Below the pieces are notes generated by a model. That model searched no databases and had not been told where the DNA came from. It saw only the letters and a program-made list of their open reading frames with translations. A DNA stretch of 64,000 nt from Sipunculus nudus (lineage: Eukaryota; Annelida; Sipuncula; Golfingiida; Sipunculidae): positions 60,020,019 through 60,084,018 of the forward strand of contig CM049306.1 in NCBI GenBank assembly GCA_026874595.1, given 5' to 3'. A program made the translations under genes and the position numbers. Below are positions 22,945-35,672 of the stretch, in pieces (the stretch's first letter is position 1; each line of letters begins with the position of its first letter).

Positions 22945-25900
22945 TTTTTAGCTCAGCTGACTATAAGTCATCTGAGCTATAGTTGTGGTCCATTGTCCGT
23001 CGTCCGTCTGTCTGTCTGTCCGTCCGTCCGTAAGACTGGCACATTTCGACACCGTTGGATCTACGAATCTAAAATTCAGCATACACTTAGATGTCCCCAA
23101 AATCTCCTACCATGCCGAAAATTGGGTCAATAGGACTACTTTCCTTTGAAATATTAAAGAAAACCTCAATTTTTTATTAGAAATCTATTTTTACTCTTCA
23201 GGACTGCCCAATATCAAAACCACTCATCTGGTTTTCTTCATATTTACCATAAATATTCCTCTATATAGTTCCTATGTACATGCCAGAAATTAAGTCAGTA
23301 TTGTTTAATTTAAAAAAGTTATGGGCCCAAACATAATGGAGTTTGTAAAAAAATCAGGAAGATATTTGGTCACTTAAGACCAAAAGTGTTAAAGGTAGGG
23401 ACTTTTTTTCAGTAATACAACTTTAATTAATCAAAATTTAATTGTATACCAAAATTAGATCAAAATCTGTCAAATTTTTTTAAATATTGGCAAAAATATA
23501 AAATTGGTACCTTAAATTTTGCCCAACTTTGGCCACTGCACGTTTTTTTCCTGTAAGTACTGTGGATATATAATTTTCACAGCATGTACATATAAGGATT
23601 TAATCTGTTAAAATCTGAAATTTGAAAATAAAAGCTGCAAAATTAGGCTAGTTATTGAATTTTTTTAGAGGCTCTTGTTGTATACCCTTACATTTTCAAG
23701 CAGTCCACTTTGATGACTGTAGGTCATTCAGTGCACATCTCTATGCTCCCCAGGCTGTTGGCATAATTTTAGATGTCCCCAAAATCTCCTACCAAACCGA
23801 AAATTAGATCATTAGGACTTCGTTCCTTCGAGATATTAAGGAAAAACCTCCGTTTTCCATAAAAAAAGCCATTGTTACACTTCAAGGCTGCCTAATATCA
23901 AAACCACTGATCTGTTTTTGATCATATTTAGTATTCACATTCTTTCATACATTTTCTATGAACATACCAAAAATTAGGTCAGTATTGGGTATTATTTTGA
24001 AGTTATGGGCCAAAATATAATGCAATTTTTAAAAAAATCAGGAAACATATTTACTCACCTAACATGAGAATTGCTGAACCTAGAGACTTTTTTTTTATAA
24101 CTTTATTTAATCAAGATTCAATCGTTTACCCAAAATTAGATATGAATTTTGCAAATTTTTCAAGTTATTTGCATAAATAAAAAATCAATACCTTAAAATT
24201 TGTCCAACTTTGGCACTGTTGATTTAATTTTCACAGCATATATACATAAGGATTTAATCTTTTAAAATCTGAAATTTCAAAGAAATTGATTGGAAAGAAT
24301 AGCTTTTATTCACGTTTTCATACACCATGTCAAGTGTCAAGTTTACATCTAGCCCACCTTGTAGTACAGCCTTCACTTGCATTATGTAACACACCCCAGG
24401 CAGCTTGCCTTGGCTAAGCTTGGCCACTACCAGCAGGCTTCCCCTCTGCCCTGCACTCCCCCCCCCCCCCCAGATGGTGCATAAACTAGATGAATGTTAT
24501 TATTTTCTGTATTTGATTCATTCTTATTCTAGGCTATGCTACATTTTAAATTTTGTATTGTACCACCAGGGTTACAATGATTAAAGTGTACATTTAATTG
24601 TGTCCACAAAGTGGTGTATTGCTATGAAAGTGTGGATGTTCATCAGATAAGTAATTCCTTACTTCAGAAGAGTAAAAACTTCACCAGTTGTGACATTGAC
24701 TATTAATTCCAGTAATAAATTAAAACTGGGATAGTAATTAGCACAATGATATTGTTGTCCCTCATTCAACCAACAGTGTGTATACTTTATTTGAAAAGAT
24801 GTTTTATTTTATCAAATTTACTGAATCTTTTATTTTATTTTGGTGAATAAAATTAAGCATGTACTGAAAACTCCAGTGTACAAAACTTTTTAATAGTGGT
24901 TTAAGGAATATTCTTGTAGATGCCATGTTGTGGCATTATTTTCTTTTAAATTCAGTTTAAACATTTATGATTTAAAAATAATAAAATATATGTGTATGCA
25001 TAATATGACCCAATATGAGCTACACTCTGGATATATGATGATTGCAACTTTTGCAACAATTCAAATATTTAAACTTATAGTTTCAGTTTTTTACTCTGTA
25101 TATATAATGATTGCAACTTTTGCAACAATTCTAATATTTTAACTTATATTTTCAGTTTTTTTATTAAAAATTTATAAAACCTGTAAATAAAAAAAATGAT
25201 TCAGATAAAAACTTCTTAATGGAAAAAGTGGATATGCTTAAAAACATAGGCTTATATATAAACTTAAATGCATTATTCCCTTGAAAGTGAAATAAAGGTA
25301 TTAGTCCATTCTGTCCACTTGCTTGTCCATCTGTAAATTTTCATATGCATCACAGTATCTCAAAACTTTACTGTTTTTCTTCATGACAGTCTTGTCAGAG
25401 TATTAGTTTGCAATCATATATTTAGAACTTTTCTATAACCAAGTGGGAGGGCCCCTTTCCTCTTAGCTTTTCATATTCTTATATAAATGAAAAACATTAC
25501 GATAGAATATTTCTACATCCACCTTCGTGCTGCCCTCACTTTCCCCTTCTCCAAACCCCATCCCAAAGTCAGCCTCAGTAAGCAAGAACAAGATGAATCA
25601 GATATATTCATACTTTAATATTTTGTATAACTATTCATCCATAGGTACCTATGTACATGCCAGAAATTATGTCAATATTGTGTAATATGTAGACAGTGGG
25701 CATCACAATAATATACCTTGTCAAGACTAAAGAGATATTGTGTCATACAGTCACAAATTCATAAATCACTTCATCAGCATAGTTAATCATAACATCATAT
25801 CTGTCAAATTGAAAACTTGCAGACTACCATACACTTTAGATCCTTCAACAAATAGCCTTATCATCATTCTACTACTGCTTATTACTGCTGTCATTGCATT

Positions 25901-26158
25901 CATATTTGCTCAAATATATCACAATTTTCAACCCCTCCTAAATAAATAAAAATAAACCACTATATTTTACTCTATTAATCCATCAGTCAGGTAATTTCAT
26001 TTATCATTTACTCACATATTACATTACATTCCTTTATAATAGCCCAACATGTCCATGATTTTCATAAGCTTTCTCGACTCAATATAGTATCTCAGTGGAG
26101 AAACATTTATAGTCCAATCAGGATCAGCTGAGCGCCGTGACCCATGGGTCCCTTGTTT
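22945..26158 (+). repeat. Family A interspersed repeat, full-length (3.2 kb)
   Basis: Starts TTTTTAGCTCAGCTGACT followed by the inverted AGTCATCTGAGCT. It has two related internal halves, with GATGTCCCCAAAATCTCC at about 23087 and 23772. It ends GCGCCGTGACCCATGGGTCC then CTTGTTT. The last 500 bp (25640-26158) match 33310-33834. A C-tract lies at 24459-24472. No open frame of note. Confidence 0.88.
25029..25165. repeat. Two-copy tandem repeat of about 72 bp
   Basis: ATGATTGCAACTTTTGCAAC occurs at 25036 and 25107, followed both times by AATTC(A/T)AATATTT(A)AACTTAT and TTTCAGTTTTTT. A local duplication inside the family A copy. Confidence 0.8.
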
Positions 26159-27424
26159 GAAGCTGGACACGCTAGTTAGTTTCTTCCTTTTAGGCACTAT
26201 CCATGGGGAAAATACCTTTAATTGCCTGGGGGGAAAGTCTGTTTACTGGTAAAAGAACAGGGTTGCAGGAACCCTGAAGCCCAAGGCTTATGAGGGACCC
26301 ATCGGTCGAAATGGTGCTTTGTCCAGATGCAGCGTCCCACTCCAGGTCACTGAAAGTCAGCTATGCCAGAGTTTCTGATTTGTTACAGTCACTGGGGGAG
26401 ATCTCCTGTGTACAGTTAGTCTCATTTTGTCCCCCCAACCCCCCCCCCCCCCCCCCACCCTCCCAGCAAACCCAACCCATCAAGTGTTATGCAGTAATTG
26501 TATCCCAAGACAAAGGCGGGATACTATATCAACTTAGCCGAAGTTTTTGGATAGTGTTGTCATGTACTGGAAACTGGTGGCGTCACCTAGTATCCTTTTC
26601 TTGTTTTCCTGACCTTTAATACCCTTATCATTGCCACTTAACAGAACTGTGAGCATTATAAGTCAAAAACTAATGGAGAGATTTCTTTCATATTATGCAT
26701 ATACATAAACATGGGTTATGGGATGATGTATATTTAAATTGGGGTCATGACCTTTCCCAATATAGCCATATATGGTGAAAATCACACAAAATCATTAATA
26801 TCTCAATAAGGGATGCATGGATTGGTCCGAAAATTAAATTGACCGAAGATCTTGGATAGCTTTGTCATCTGCGGAAGACCTGTGGTGCCACCTTCTGTCT
26901 TCATCTTTGTTGCGCCTTTTAATACCCCATCATTGCCACTTGACAGTACTGTGAGCATTATAAGTCTAAAACTTATGGACAGATTGGGCTGAAATTGTGT
27001 CTGTACATTGAACTTGGAGACCTCCATCTTGTATTTAAGACTGGTGGCACCATCTGCAATCCTTTTACCGTGGCGTTCATCAGTACATGTGCTTTTGGTG
27101 AAAATTTCTGATATCTCTGGAGTAGTTCAAGGTATTGGTCTGAAATTTGGCATGTCTATCCATCTTGGAAAATTTTCTCGTAAACCAGACAGGTGGCACC
27201 ACTTACCTTCCCATTTCCATAAAATGAACTCATGCTCTTTTCTGAGGAGTGATTCTCCCTATTGGCCCCCATATTTGGTGATAAAATATTGTTTCTCATG
27301 TTGATGGATGGAAGAAACCATAGTGGCTTGCCAAGTGTCAGTATATGCTACTGTAGATAGGGGGGGGGGCTATTCTTAAAGGGGGGGGGGGGGATTAATT
27401 GTCTGGGGAAACTATGGCACCTGC
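26159..27424. repeat. Repeat-derived region related to the GGCGCCACC core
   Basis: Several loosely spaced 'ctggtggc(g/a)ccatct' elements (26575, 27045, 27190) alternate with 'tgagcattataagtc' text at 26650 and 26955. Homopolymer tracts: C-run at 26441-26457, G-runs at 27361-27369 and 27381-27392. Not assigned to a full-length element. Confidence 0.55.
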
Positions 27425-27953
27425 TGTTCCAAGAAATATCTAGTTAAAAATTTGTTACCAAAGCAGGGCACAAATCTAAACCATTGGACCTGGAATCTTC
27501 TAACTTTAAATCCAGGGAGGTCCATGAAAAGTCTCCTTGGAAACTTGAAATTGGGGCTTATAAGCACCATAAGAATAATTGAAAATTTGATATCACAGTA
27601 GGAAACAAATCATAACCATTTGGCCCAGAAACCTCTTACTTGACATCCTGAGAGTTCCTCAAAATTTCCCCCCAGAAACCTGAAATTCGTTCACTGTGAA
27701 CTATATTCCCAGAGTTTTGGGTTATGTTTGAGCACCCCAGAAATAATGCAAAATCCACACAAATTGCCAGATTCCTAAGAAAAGGCTGGTTAGATTGTCA
27801 TCAAATTTGTTGTGCTTATGGGTCTTGATGAACTTAAGCTAAGATGCATGAACAATGATGCCACCTACATTATCTTAATTATTTCCCTGTGCAAGGACAT
27901 ATTGTCAACATGTTAGTCGGCTGACTGTCATGACCCATGGGTCACTTGTTGCA
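27425..27953 (+). repeat. Family A' 3' portion
   Basis: Contains 'gggaggtccatgaaaagtctcc' type units and ends GACTGTCATGACCCATGGGT then CACTTGTT. This is the terminal palindrome GACCCATGGGTC plus TTGTT seen in other copies. Confidence 0.72.
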
Positions 27954-30705
27954 GAATAAATTAATGCCATTTTATTAGGAGTGGTGTTCTGTATTGGTCT
28001 GAAACTGCATGTCCATAGATCTTGCACTCCTCCATCTTTTACTTAAGACTGGTGGCGCCATCTGCAATGGTTTGACTGGTGGTTGTACATGTGCTTTTGG
28101 TGAAAATTGCTTATATCTCCAGAGCGGTTCAAGGTATTTGTCTGAAATTTGGCATGTCCATCCATCTTTGAAAGATTTCTCCTAAACTAGACAAGTGGTG
28201 CCACTTACCTTCCGGTTTTTGTAGAATAAATTAATGCCCTTTTTTCAGGAGTAATATTCCCTGTTGGCCTGAAATTGTGTACCGTAGATTCAGAAATATT
28301 AGTTGGGATTTTATTTTCGTGGTTTTCGTGGATCAAGATAATCCACAAATTCATGATTCCAACGATCAAAAAATCACACGGTCAGAGGATATACGGTATC
28401 TCAACGGCAGCTGGTGGTCGACTTTATATTTATAATTGTTACCGCTGGCTGAATTTTCAATAAAGATACAAAAATTGTTTATTACTTTTTTATGATTGTT
28501 TTTGATACAATCATTAAATGCACTGAATTGCTTTTCGTAAATTACTATAAAAATACGGGATTTATAAAAATTTTTTTGTCCATTAAATTATTTCCCCTAA
28601 TATCGTACGAACACCGCCCCCTGATATCTTTACAATAAAACAATATCAAAGTATAATTTAAACTGAAAACGTATTTTCCTCTTATCAGCATTTCGGATGA
28701 AAAATTCAAGAACAATACCACATTTCTGTCGAGCAAAGCGGTAGTTCTGACACGCCAAGAACGGTACACAAGTTCCAATGTTCGTAACCATAGCTACCGA
28801 GGCATGGCTTTTTCGGAACCGGCCTTTTCAACCTTCTTTCAATAGATATTAAACGAGACTTACGCTACCTTTTGGTCCAAAAGACAAGGACAGTGTAAAC
28901 TCATTTGCATTACCGGGATTACCGCGGGACGCAAAAGAGCACTTATTCCGAATAAGGCGGTACTTTTTCCGAATATTGCCGATAGTGGTACATATATATG
29001 TTAGCGTAAGTAAGCATCACCGAATACTATTAGGCAAATTATTTCTTTATAATTTCCAGATATAGCTGACATGATGAATGACGAACGAACCGTGTCTCGT
29101 CTCACCGCCCTGTCAGGGATTTGTAGGCGCCACATGTGACTACCGCCTAGATAAAAAAAAAAGTTAAAAACCTTCATGTGGACGGTCCCGTTTATTTTTT
29201 TCCTCCGGTCAAGTGATGATTTACGTTTTCTGTTAACGTGGTGTGATCGGGTGTTATAACTGATAGCCGATGTATCGGGTATTACAACTAACAGCCGATG
29301 TATGGCCCAGCACGTGTCAGTCACGGCTGATTAATTCTTTGTTAGGCTCACGTCGTTCGGAGCATGTTTGTTCTACACTGACCTGATTGACCGTGGTACA
29401 GGCGCAACGTGCGATAAGCATCTGAGCCAAACCACCTGTGTACATCGGGCTCGTCTTCCTTGCGCATATGGAGGTATTAATAACCATAATTTTCTAAAGT
29501 TTTCTTTGTCTTTCCACGAATTCAAATACCCCACGATATGCGTTTTGTACAAAAACCACGAAATTTTAAGCCCACGATATTATCTGAATCTACAGTATAT
29601 CCATAGATCTTGGACTCCTCCTTCTTGTACGCAAGACTGGTGGCGCCATCTGCCATTTTTTGTGTGGTGTCCATCTGTACATTTATTTAAGCAAAAATTG
29701 CTTATATCTGTGATCACCTCATGTGTGTCATGCCCCTCAGGGCTGCATGTGGAGCCAATCTGTGAGCTTGTGCAATGGTGTGGCTACTATTTCAGATTTG
29801 GCAACAGGCCAAACGTCAGTCTGGATCTATTTATAGCTTTGGCAGACTGCCAACTGTATCAGATTGGGCAACAGGTCAAGAGTTCACTCAGTGCAGCCAG
29901 GTATATGTCAGGAGATCACTCAGTGCAGTAGCTGCATTCTATTTACAGCATTGGCAGACTGCCTACTGCATCAGATTACGCAACAGATCAAGAGTTCACA
30001 CAGTGCAGCCATGTACAGGTCAAGAGTTCACTCAGTGCAGCCCTGTACAGGTCAAAAGTTCACTCAGTCTAGCCAGGCGCAGGTCATGAGTGCACTAGCA
30101 TTTTGTCACAGTTCACTCTGGGCAACTGCCTTTCTCGCCTAAGCCTGGTCAGGCCTCATGCATGAGACTCAAGGTAAGTTTGATGTATTGGCCTGATATT
30201 TTGACCTGTCTATGTGTCTTTAATGGCTTTCTCGTTCACAAGATCAGTGTCGCCACCTACAATGACTTTTGCACAGTGTATGTGCCTGCTTATTTCTGCA
30301 GAGGAATTTGATAAATCAGCCTGAAATTTGGCATATTTATACATATCGAATAGCTTTGTTGTATACAAGACTGGTGGTGCTACCTACATTAATTTTTGCA
30401 CAGTGTGTGTCCCTGTTTATTTCTCAGGAGGGGTTTGATATATCATTCTGAAATTGGGCATATGTATATATCTCTGATAGCTTTGTTGTATACAAGACTG
30501 GTGGTGCCAGCTACAATCATTTTTGTGTTGTGTGCACCCATGCCAGAATTTCAGCAGTGATGTTTGTGTAATTGTTTCTTATTCAAAATGTTAGGTACTT
30601 ACATTGTTCATATATATACAAGATAAGTAATGGTTCAGCATTGAAGCATTATACCTGGTGTATTTCCCAATGCACAGGTATGCATTAGGCCTGTAGGCCT
30701 TGTTT
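27954..30705 (+). repeat. Family B copy split by the TIR element
   Basis: Text before 28281 and after 29596 is continuous repeat ('ctgaaattgtgta' then 'tatccatagatcttgg'). The right part carries the reversed GGCAGACTGCC palindromes (29828-30090), 'ctggtggtgc' units and the terminal AGGCCTGTAGGCCTTGTTT at 30687-30705. It is joined there directly to a family A copy. Confidence 0.75.
28282..29595. mobile_element. 1.3-kb DNA transposon-like element with inverted termini, TA flanks
   Basis: The left end CCGTAGATTCAGAAATATTA and the reverse complement of the right end CTGTAGATTCAGATAATATC begin imperfect inverted repeats of about 45 bp, both continuing into TTTCGTGGTTTT. Both ends are flanked by TA (28280-28281 and 29596-29597), and the flanking family B text reads on across the insertion. 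The interior (28560-29460) is markedly richer in CpG than its surroundings. Open frames inside (minus 29001-29324, plus 29368-29931) have no recognisable transposase domain, so it is probably non-autonomous. Confidence 0.8.
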
Positions 30706-33700
30706 AGCTCAGCTGACTGTAAGTCACCTGAGCTAAAGTCATGGACCTTTGTCCATCGTCCGGTAACAGGGCATGTTTAGATACCGTTGGCCCTTCAAAT
30801 CCAAAATTTTGCATAAATTAGATGTCCCCAAAATCTCCTACCATACCAAAAAATTAGGTCACTAGGACTTTGTTCCTTCGAGATATTAAGGAAAAACCTC
30901 CTGTTTTCCATAAAAAAGCCATTGTTACACATCAAGGCTGCCTAATAACAAAACCACATATCTTTTTTTAATCATATTTAGTATGCATATTCTCCCACAC
31001 ATTTTCTATGAACATACCAAAAATTTGGTCCGTATTGCATATTGTTTTGAAGTTTTTGGCCCAAACATAATGCAATTTTTAAAAAATCAGGAAACATATT
31101 TACTCACTAAACATGTTACTCACTGAAGCTGGAGACTTTTTTTTCAGGGATATAACTTTATTTAATCAAGATTCAATTGTTTACCCAATATTAGATCTGA
31201 ATTTTGCAAATTTTTAAAGTTATTAGCATAAATAAAAAATCAATACCTTAAATATTGTCCAACTTTGGCCATGGCATGTTTTTTCCTTGTAAGCACTGTT
31301 AATTTAATTTTCATATCTTTTACACGTAAGGATTTTAGCTTCTTAATTCTGGAGTTTTAAAAGGAATTGATCAAAAACTAGCTTTTATTAAAGTTTTTAT
31401 GAGACCATGTCACACCTGGGCTGTACTATAGCCACTCTATATGTCCCCACATTGACCTTTCAGGCCAATTATGCATGCTTGAAGCGAGGCACTCTGCAGC
31501 CAGCCAGCTCTTTGATTGCTTCAGCTGGATCTAACTATCCATCCCCCCTCCTCTTGTATTTGTTTTGGCCATAAATATAACAATAAATTTTTTTTTAAAT
31601 TATTGGTTTATGATAAGAACTTCAAGAAAAATAAATGGAAAAGGAGTTTTATAGATAATGAGTTACAGGGAATTACCTTGCAATTACTGATCATTTATGG
31701 ATCTTTCATGGATGGCTAAAAATGTATTTCAAATGACACCATGCAGTCACCATTGGGTATTTTTTGTTTCAAACATAAAAGTGAAAAATAAATCATTAAA
31801 TAAAATTGTTGTTTACTATGAGGGATTATATGAAGCAAGATAATGTAGACAAGGATGCAGTTGATTAAATTAAATTTATCTAAATTTCCAGGTCTTTCCA
31901 GGTGTTTAACTTGTTGGTTATATTTATAACAAAATTAAAAAATAAATAAATATGCCAAAAATTTAACATATTACTCAGACAAGTGCTCATTAAAGATTTT
32001 AATATGTTTGACTAATGACATTAAGACTCATGGTTGTATCAGTTTTACATGATACTGGCTAAATAATCAAAATTTATATTACTGATTCCTTTATTTCAGT
32101 TAATAAAATCAAACATTCCCAACTCCAGTTTGCTCCTGTTATAATATATTGGGTGTTTTGATCCTTGGATTATTTTCAACATGTATTAGTTCCATAGCTG
32201 GGAATACTTTTCTTTTTTTTTTTCTAATATGATTAAAAAAATATAAATATTCAAATTTTTCCTGTTAGTGCTGTGGATTTAATTTTCACAGCATGTACAC
32301 ATAAGCATTTCATCTGTTAAAGTCTGAAATTTGAAACCAGTTGATCAAAAACTGTAGATATCATTTAAGTTTTCAAGCACCATGTTTTGATTGTTACATC
32401 AGGTCAGTATAAATGCAGTGTACTAGGCAGTTACATAACACCTCCATGTCCGACCTACTCCCTCTGTGAGCCTCTGGGTCAGGCTGGGTATGGCAGTAAT
32501 TACCAGAGAGCCTCTCTTTCTCTCTCTCTTTCTGTCTCTCTCCATGACAGTCTAGCTCTCTCTCTCTCCTGCTTTTTCTCTTTCTCTCTCTCTCTCTTTT
32601 TCTCACCCTAATTGCCTCCTTCCTCCCTCCATCTCATTCTGTTGACAGGTAGTATAAACTAGATACATTAGCTATAAATTTTGATGGAATTTAGAAATGT
32701 GAATCAACTGAAATATTGACAGTTACATGGGATTTGCCGTGTTTCTTCATCTTTCTGTCTGTTTTAAATATTTAATGATCATGAATAAACTTTTTTCCTT
32801 ACAAGCACTGTTGAATTAAATTTCATATCCTGTATGTATATGCAAGGGTGTTGCAACTCTCACCATCCCCTTCTTCACCCCACTGAGTCTTTGCTCATTG
32901 GCACTGTGAACAATAGTTCTATTGCTATAGCATAAAATTTAATAATTAAAGAAAATATCTACAGAGAGACAGAGGCGTTGTAACTCTGATCATAACACCC
33001 CCCCCCCCCTCCATCAAGTCATTCCACCTGAGGAGTGGAGATGTTATGGCAACTGTATACATATCATAAAACTGATAAAAAAGGTTTACTAAATAAATTG
33101 GATCTCATTAGACAAAAATGTAAACTGTTGAACTGTCAACAGCGTATCAAAAAGGTAACCAATGGAAACGCATGGTCAGATCTCAAAATATAATTTGCAA
33201 CAATTTTCTCCAACCATGGCCTAGATTACCTCTTCCTCTAAAACTTTATCTTCATTTCATAATGTTTTAGATTTTAACCTTCCAGGTGTTTCAGAACTGT
33301 TGACTATTTGTCCATAGGTACCTATGTATATTCCAGAAATTATAACAATATTGTGTAATATATAGACATGGTGATCATCAAAATAATGTACCTTGTCAAG
33401 ACCAAAGAGATATCATGTCATACAGTCACAAATTCATAAATCCCCTCATCAGCATAGTTAATCATAACCTTATATCTGTCAAATTGAAATCTTGCAGACT
33501 TCCATACACTATAGATCCTTCAACAAAAAAACTTATCATCATTATACCACTGCTTAGTGTACTGTCATTGCATTCATAATTGCTCCAATAAATTGCTTTT
33601 TCAACCCCTCCCAAATAAATAGAAAATAAACCACTATATTTTACTCCATATTAATCCATCATTCAGGTTTTTTTATATATCATTTACTCACATATTACAT

Positions 33701-33834
33701 TATATTCCTTTATTAAAGCCCAACATGACCATGATATTTATAAGCTTCATCAACTCAGTATAGTATCACAATGGTGATACATTTATAGTCCAATCATGAT
33801 CAGCAGAGTGCCGTTACCCATGGGTCCCTTGTTT
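30703..33834 (+). repeat. Family A interspersed repeat, full-length (3.1 kb)
   Basis: Starts TTTAGCTCAGCTGACTG directly at the end of the family B copy. It has two internal halves (GATGTCCCCAAAATCTCC at 30817) and ends ACCCATGGGTCCCTTGTTT at 33834. A CT-rich microsatellite lies at 32512-32606 and a C-tract at 32998-33009. Confidence 0.86.
32512..32606. repeat. (CT)n/(TTTCTC)n microsatellite
   Basis: Imperfect pyrimidine repeat. Frames reading it give Ser/Leu- or Arg/Glu-only peptides, which are low-complexity artefacts. Confidence 0.9.
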
Positions 33835-34910
33835 AAATTAAGCTTTCAAAATATTTCAATTAAATACAGAGGAAAACCACTGGGGTGCAAGACTCCCATG
33901 CCAATCCTTTGATGATTAAATAATACACAGGATCAAAACACCTTGAACAAATGAGTGATCATTACAATTGTCGGTCCTGCTAGAATGGTTTGCGGCCGAC
34001 ACAATACCAGCTACCTGACAGCTGAGTGCCAAGTTTTGTTCATTTAAAATTATATAGTAAAGAAAAATAATTAAGGTTTAAGAAAAAAAGTTTACCAAAT
34101 AAAACAGATTCAGAATTAATTGAAAATGTACAGTAGGGCTCCAATCAGTCATTTGGAAAAAAAAAACTTATGGGTTAGCTTTTCATGACAAAGCCATGAA
34201 GGCCTACAAACTTTTTTAAATTTAATTTTACTTTTAAAGTCATTAATAAAAGCAAAATTAGCTGTGTTGTGAACAAATAAATGGACTTGGGTGCCAGTTA
34301 TATGAAACGGAATTGAAAAGTAATTTGGTGCTTGATGAAACGGAAAAGCTTTGTTTATGACAAACAGCTCTACTAATGACATTGCTTTTTGGAATAAAAT
34401 AGTTATTTGCAAAAATTTTCTTTGGGTAACTGTAATATAGACTACTTAAATAGAACTTATGAGAAAATTACTTACACATGCTGTCTGGCTAATGCCTGTA
34501 TATGTTATGTATATGTATAATCACTTCTCAATCATGCAACAAGCACTCTATGGCATCTGGAATGTGAGCATAGGGATACACCATTTTGCACAGTGATGTG
34601 CCTTTCAGTTATTGGATGCATATAATATAAAAATTGATTTCTGTTGATTCCAGTAATTCTTGAAATGATGGTATGTCAAATCAACCAAAGGGTTTGCTAT
34701 CACATGCATAATCCGCATCAAACTGGGCAATTCACCTGTCAAGTGTAATGAGGTGTCAAGATAAGTTGAGAGAGCTGAGTACAATAGCCCGCCATGGTCA
34801 GGACAATAGGCTAGGGCAATAAACTACAGGGGACAGCTATACTGCAAGCTTTGAACTCAGTGCTCACTCCTTCTATGTTATACCTTTTTGGAAAAAGCTT
34901 GTATTTTTTT
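33835..34910. other. Region upstream of the HTT ATG exon
   Basis: Unique AT-rich sequence. A splice acceptor at 34918 implies at least one noncoding HTT exon upstream, which could lie here or within the repeats to the left. A CpG-bearing patch (TTGCGGCCGACAC at about 33990) is the only promoter-like hint; no exon could be defined. Confidence 0.4.
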
Positions 34911-34925
34911 CTTAACAGACACACC

Positions 34926-35008
34926 ATGGCTAGTCTTGAGAAGCTAGGAAAAGCTCTGGAGGCCTTGAAGGTTTTCCAGCCTGGAAACCAAAGTGAAGAT
35001 GTCCAAAA
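34926..35008 (+). CDS. HTT: HTT coding exon 1 (residues 1-28): N17 helix, no polyQ
   Basis: 83 nt from the ATG in a CACACCATGG context. It encodes the 17-residue amphipathic start MASLEKLGKALEALKVF, then QPGNQSEDVQ; the single Q after F is followed by P, so there is no glutamine tract. The donor is AAAA|GTAAGC. A pyrimidine-rich acceptor (TTTTTTTCTTAACAG) ends at 34918, only 7 nt before the ATG, so the start codon sits in the second or later exon. Confidence 0.97.
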
Positions 35009-35413
35009 GTAAGCATCAGTCTGTTGTACATTGTTAAATTTTCTGTGTTTTCAACATGTTTTAAATTTATCATTCTCATGCTCCTCTGCATTAAATGTGT
35101 AATATGGTTTTTTATGTAATTGATATGGTGCCTGGTATTAATCTATAATTGTCAAATAATTTTTAGTATTTCTTTAAAATTTAATGATATACTAGTTGTG
35201 ACATGGTTTTCATGGTTACGTCCAGATTCAGATGTAGATATTTCGGATATTAAATCCAGTAGACTGAGAAATACATTCAACAGTCTTTTTCCTTCACAGA
35301 TCTATAATTCAGGAGTCTATATATCTTTGTGACATTAAAAGCTTTCATGACTAATATTCATGTTTATAAAGAATTACTTTGGTCTATGAGACTTACCTCC
35401 TTATTTATTACAG
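35009..35413. other. HTT intron 1
   Basis: AT-rich, unique. A chance 70-codon open frame at 35120-35332 has no domain. Confidence 0.5.
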
Positions 35414-35497
35414 AAAAAAGGACCAGCCTGTGACAAAAAAGGATAAGATCATCAACTGTAACATTATAGCTGACTGCATGTGTTCACAGAGCCTCAG
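35414..35497 (+). CDS. HTT: HTT coding exon 2 (residues 28-56)
   Basis: 84 nt, acceptor ATTACAG, donor CTCAG|GTAAAG. It encodes KKDQPVTKKDKIINCNIIAD then CMCSQSL, aligning with the KKDR...NHCLTICENIVAQS region after the human proline tract. Confidence 0.94.
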
Positions 35498-35672
35498 GTA
35501 AAGGAATTATTACATGTAGTTCTGTGCATGCAATCCCAGAGTCTTGAGTATGTTCCTGATATTTGCTGTGAAGTTTAAATAAGAAAGACTAATGCATATT
35601 AAATTTTTCTATTGTTTTCCCCAAAATGAATCCCAAACTTAAGAAATTCAGTTCTTCCTGTGCAAACATGTT

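Noticed and set aside
29368-29931. 187-codon open frame
   Set aside because: It starts inside the TIR element and runs across its end into family B text; the composition is Cys/Tyr-rich with no domain. The frame spans an insertion boundary, so it is not a conserved gene.
29750-30142. Overlapping frames with repeated VHSVQP-type peptides
   Set aside because: Translations of the reversed GGCAGACTGCC/TATA array in family B, not a repeat protein gene.
32387-32611. Ser/Leu-rich and, on the other strand, Arg/Glu-rich open frames
   Set aside because: They are translations of the CT microsatellite.
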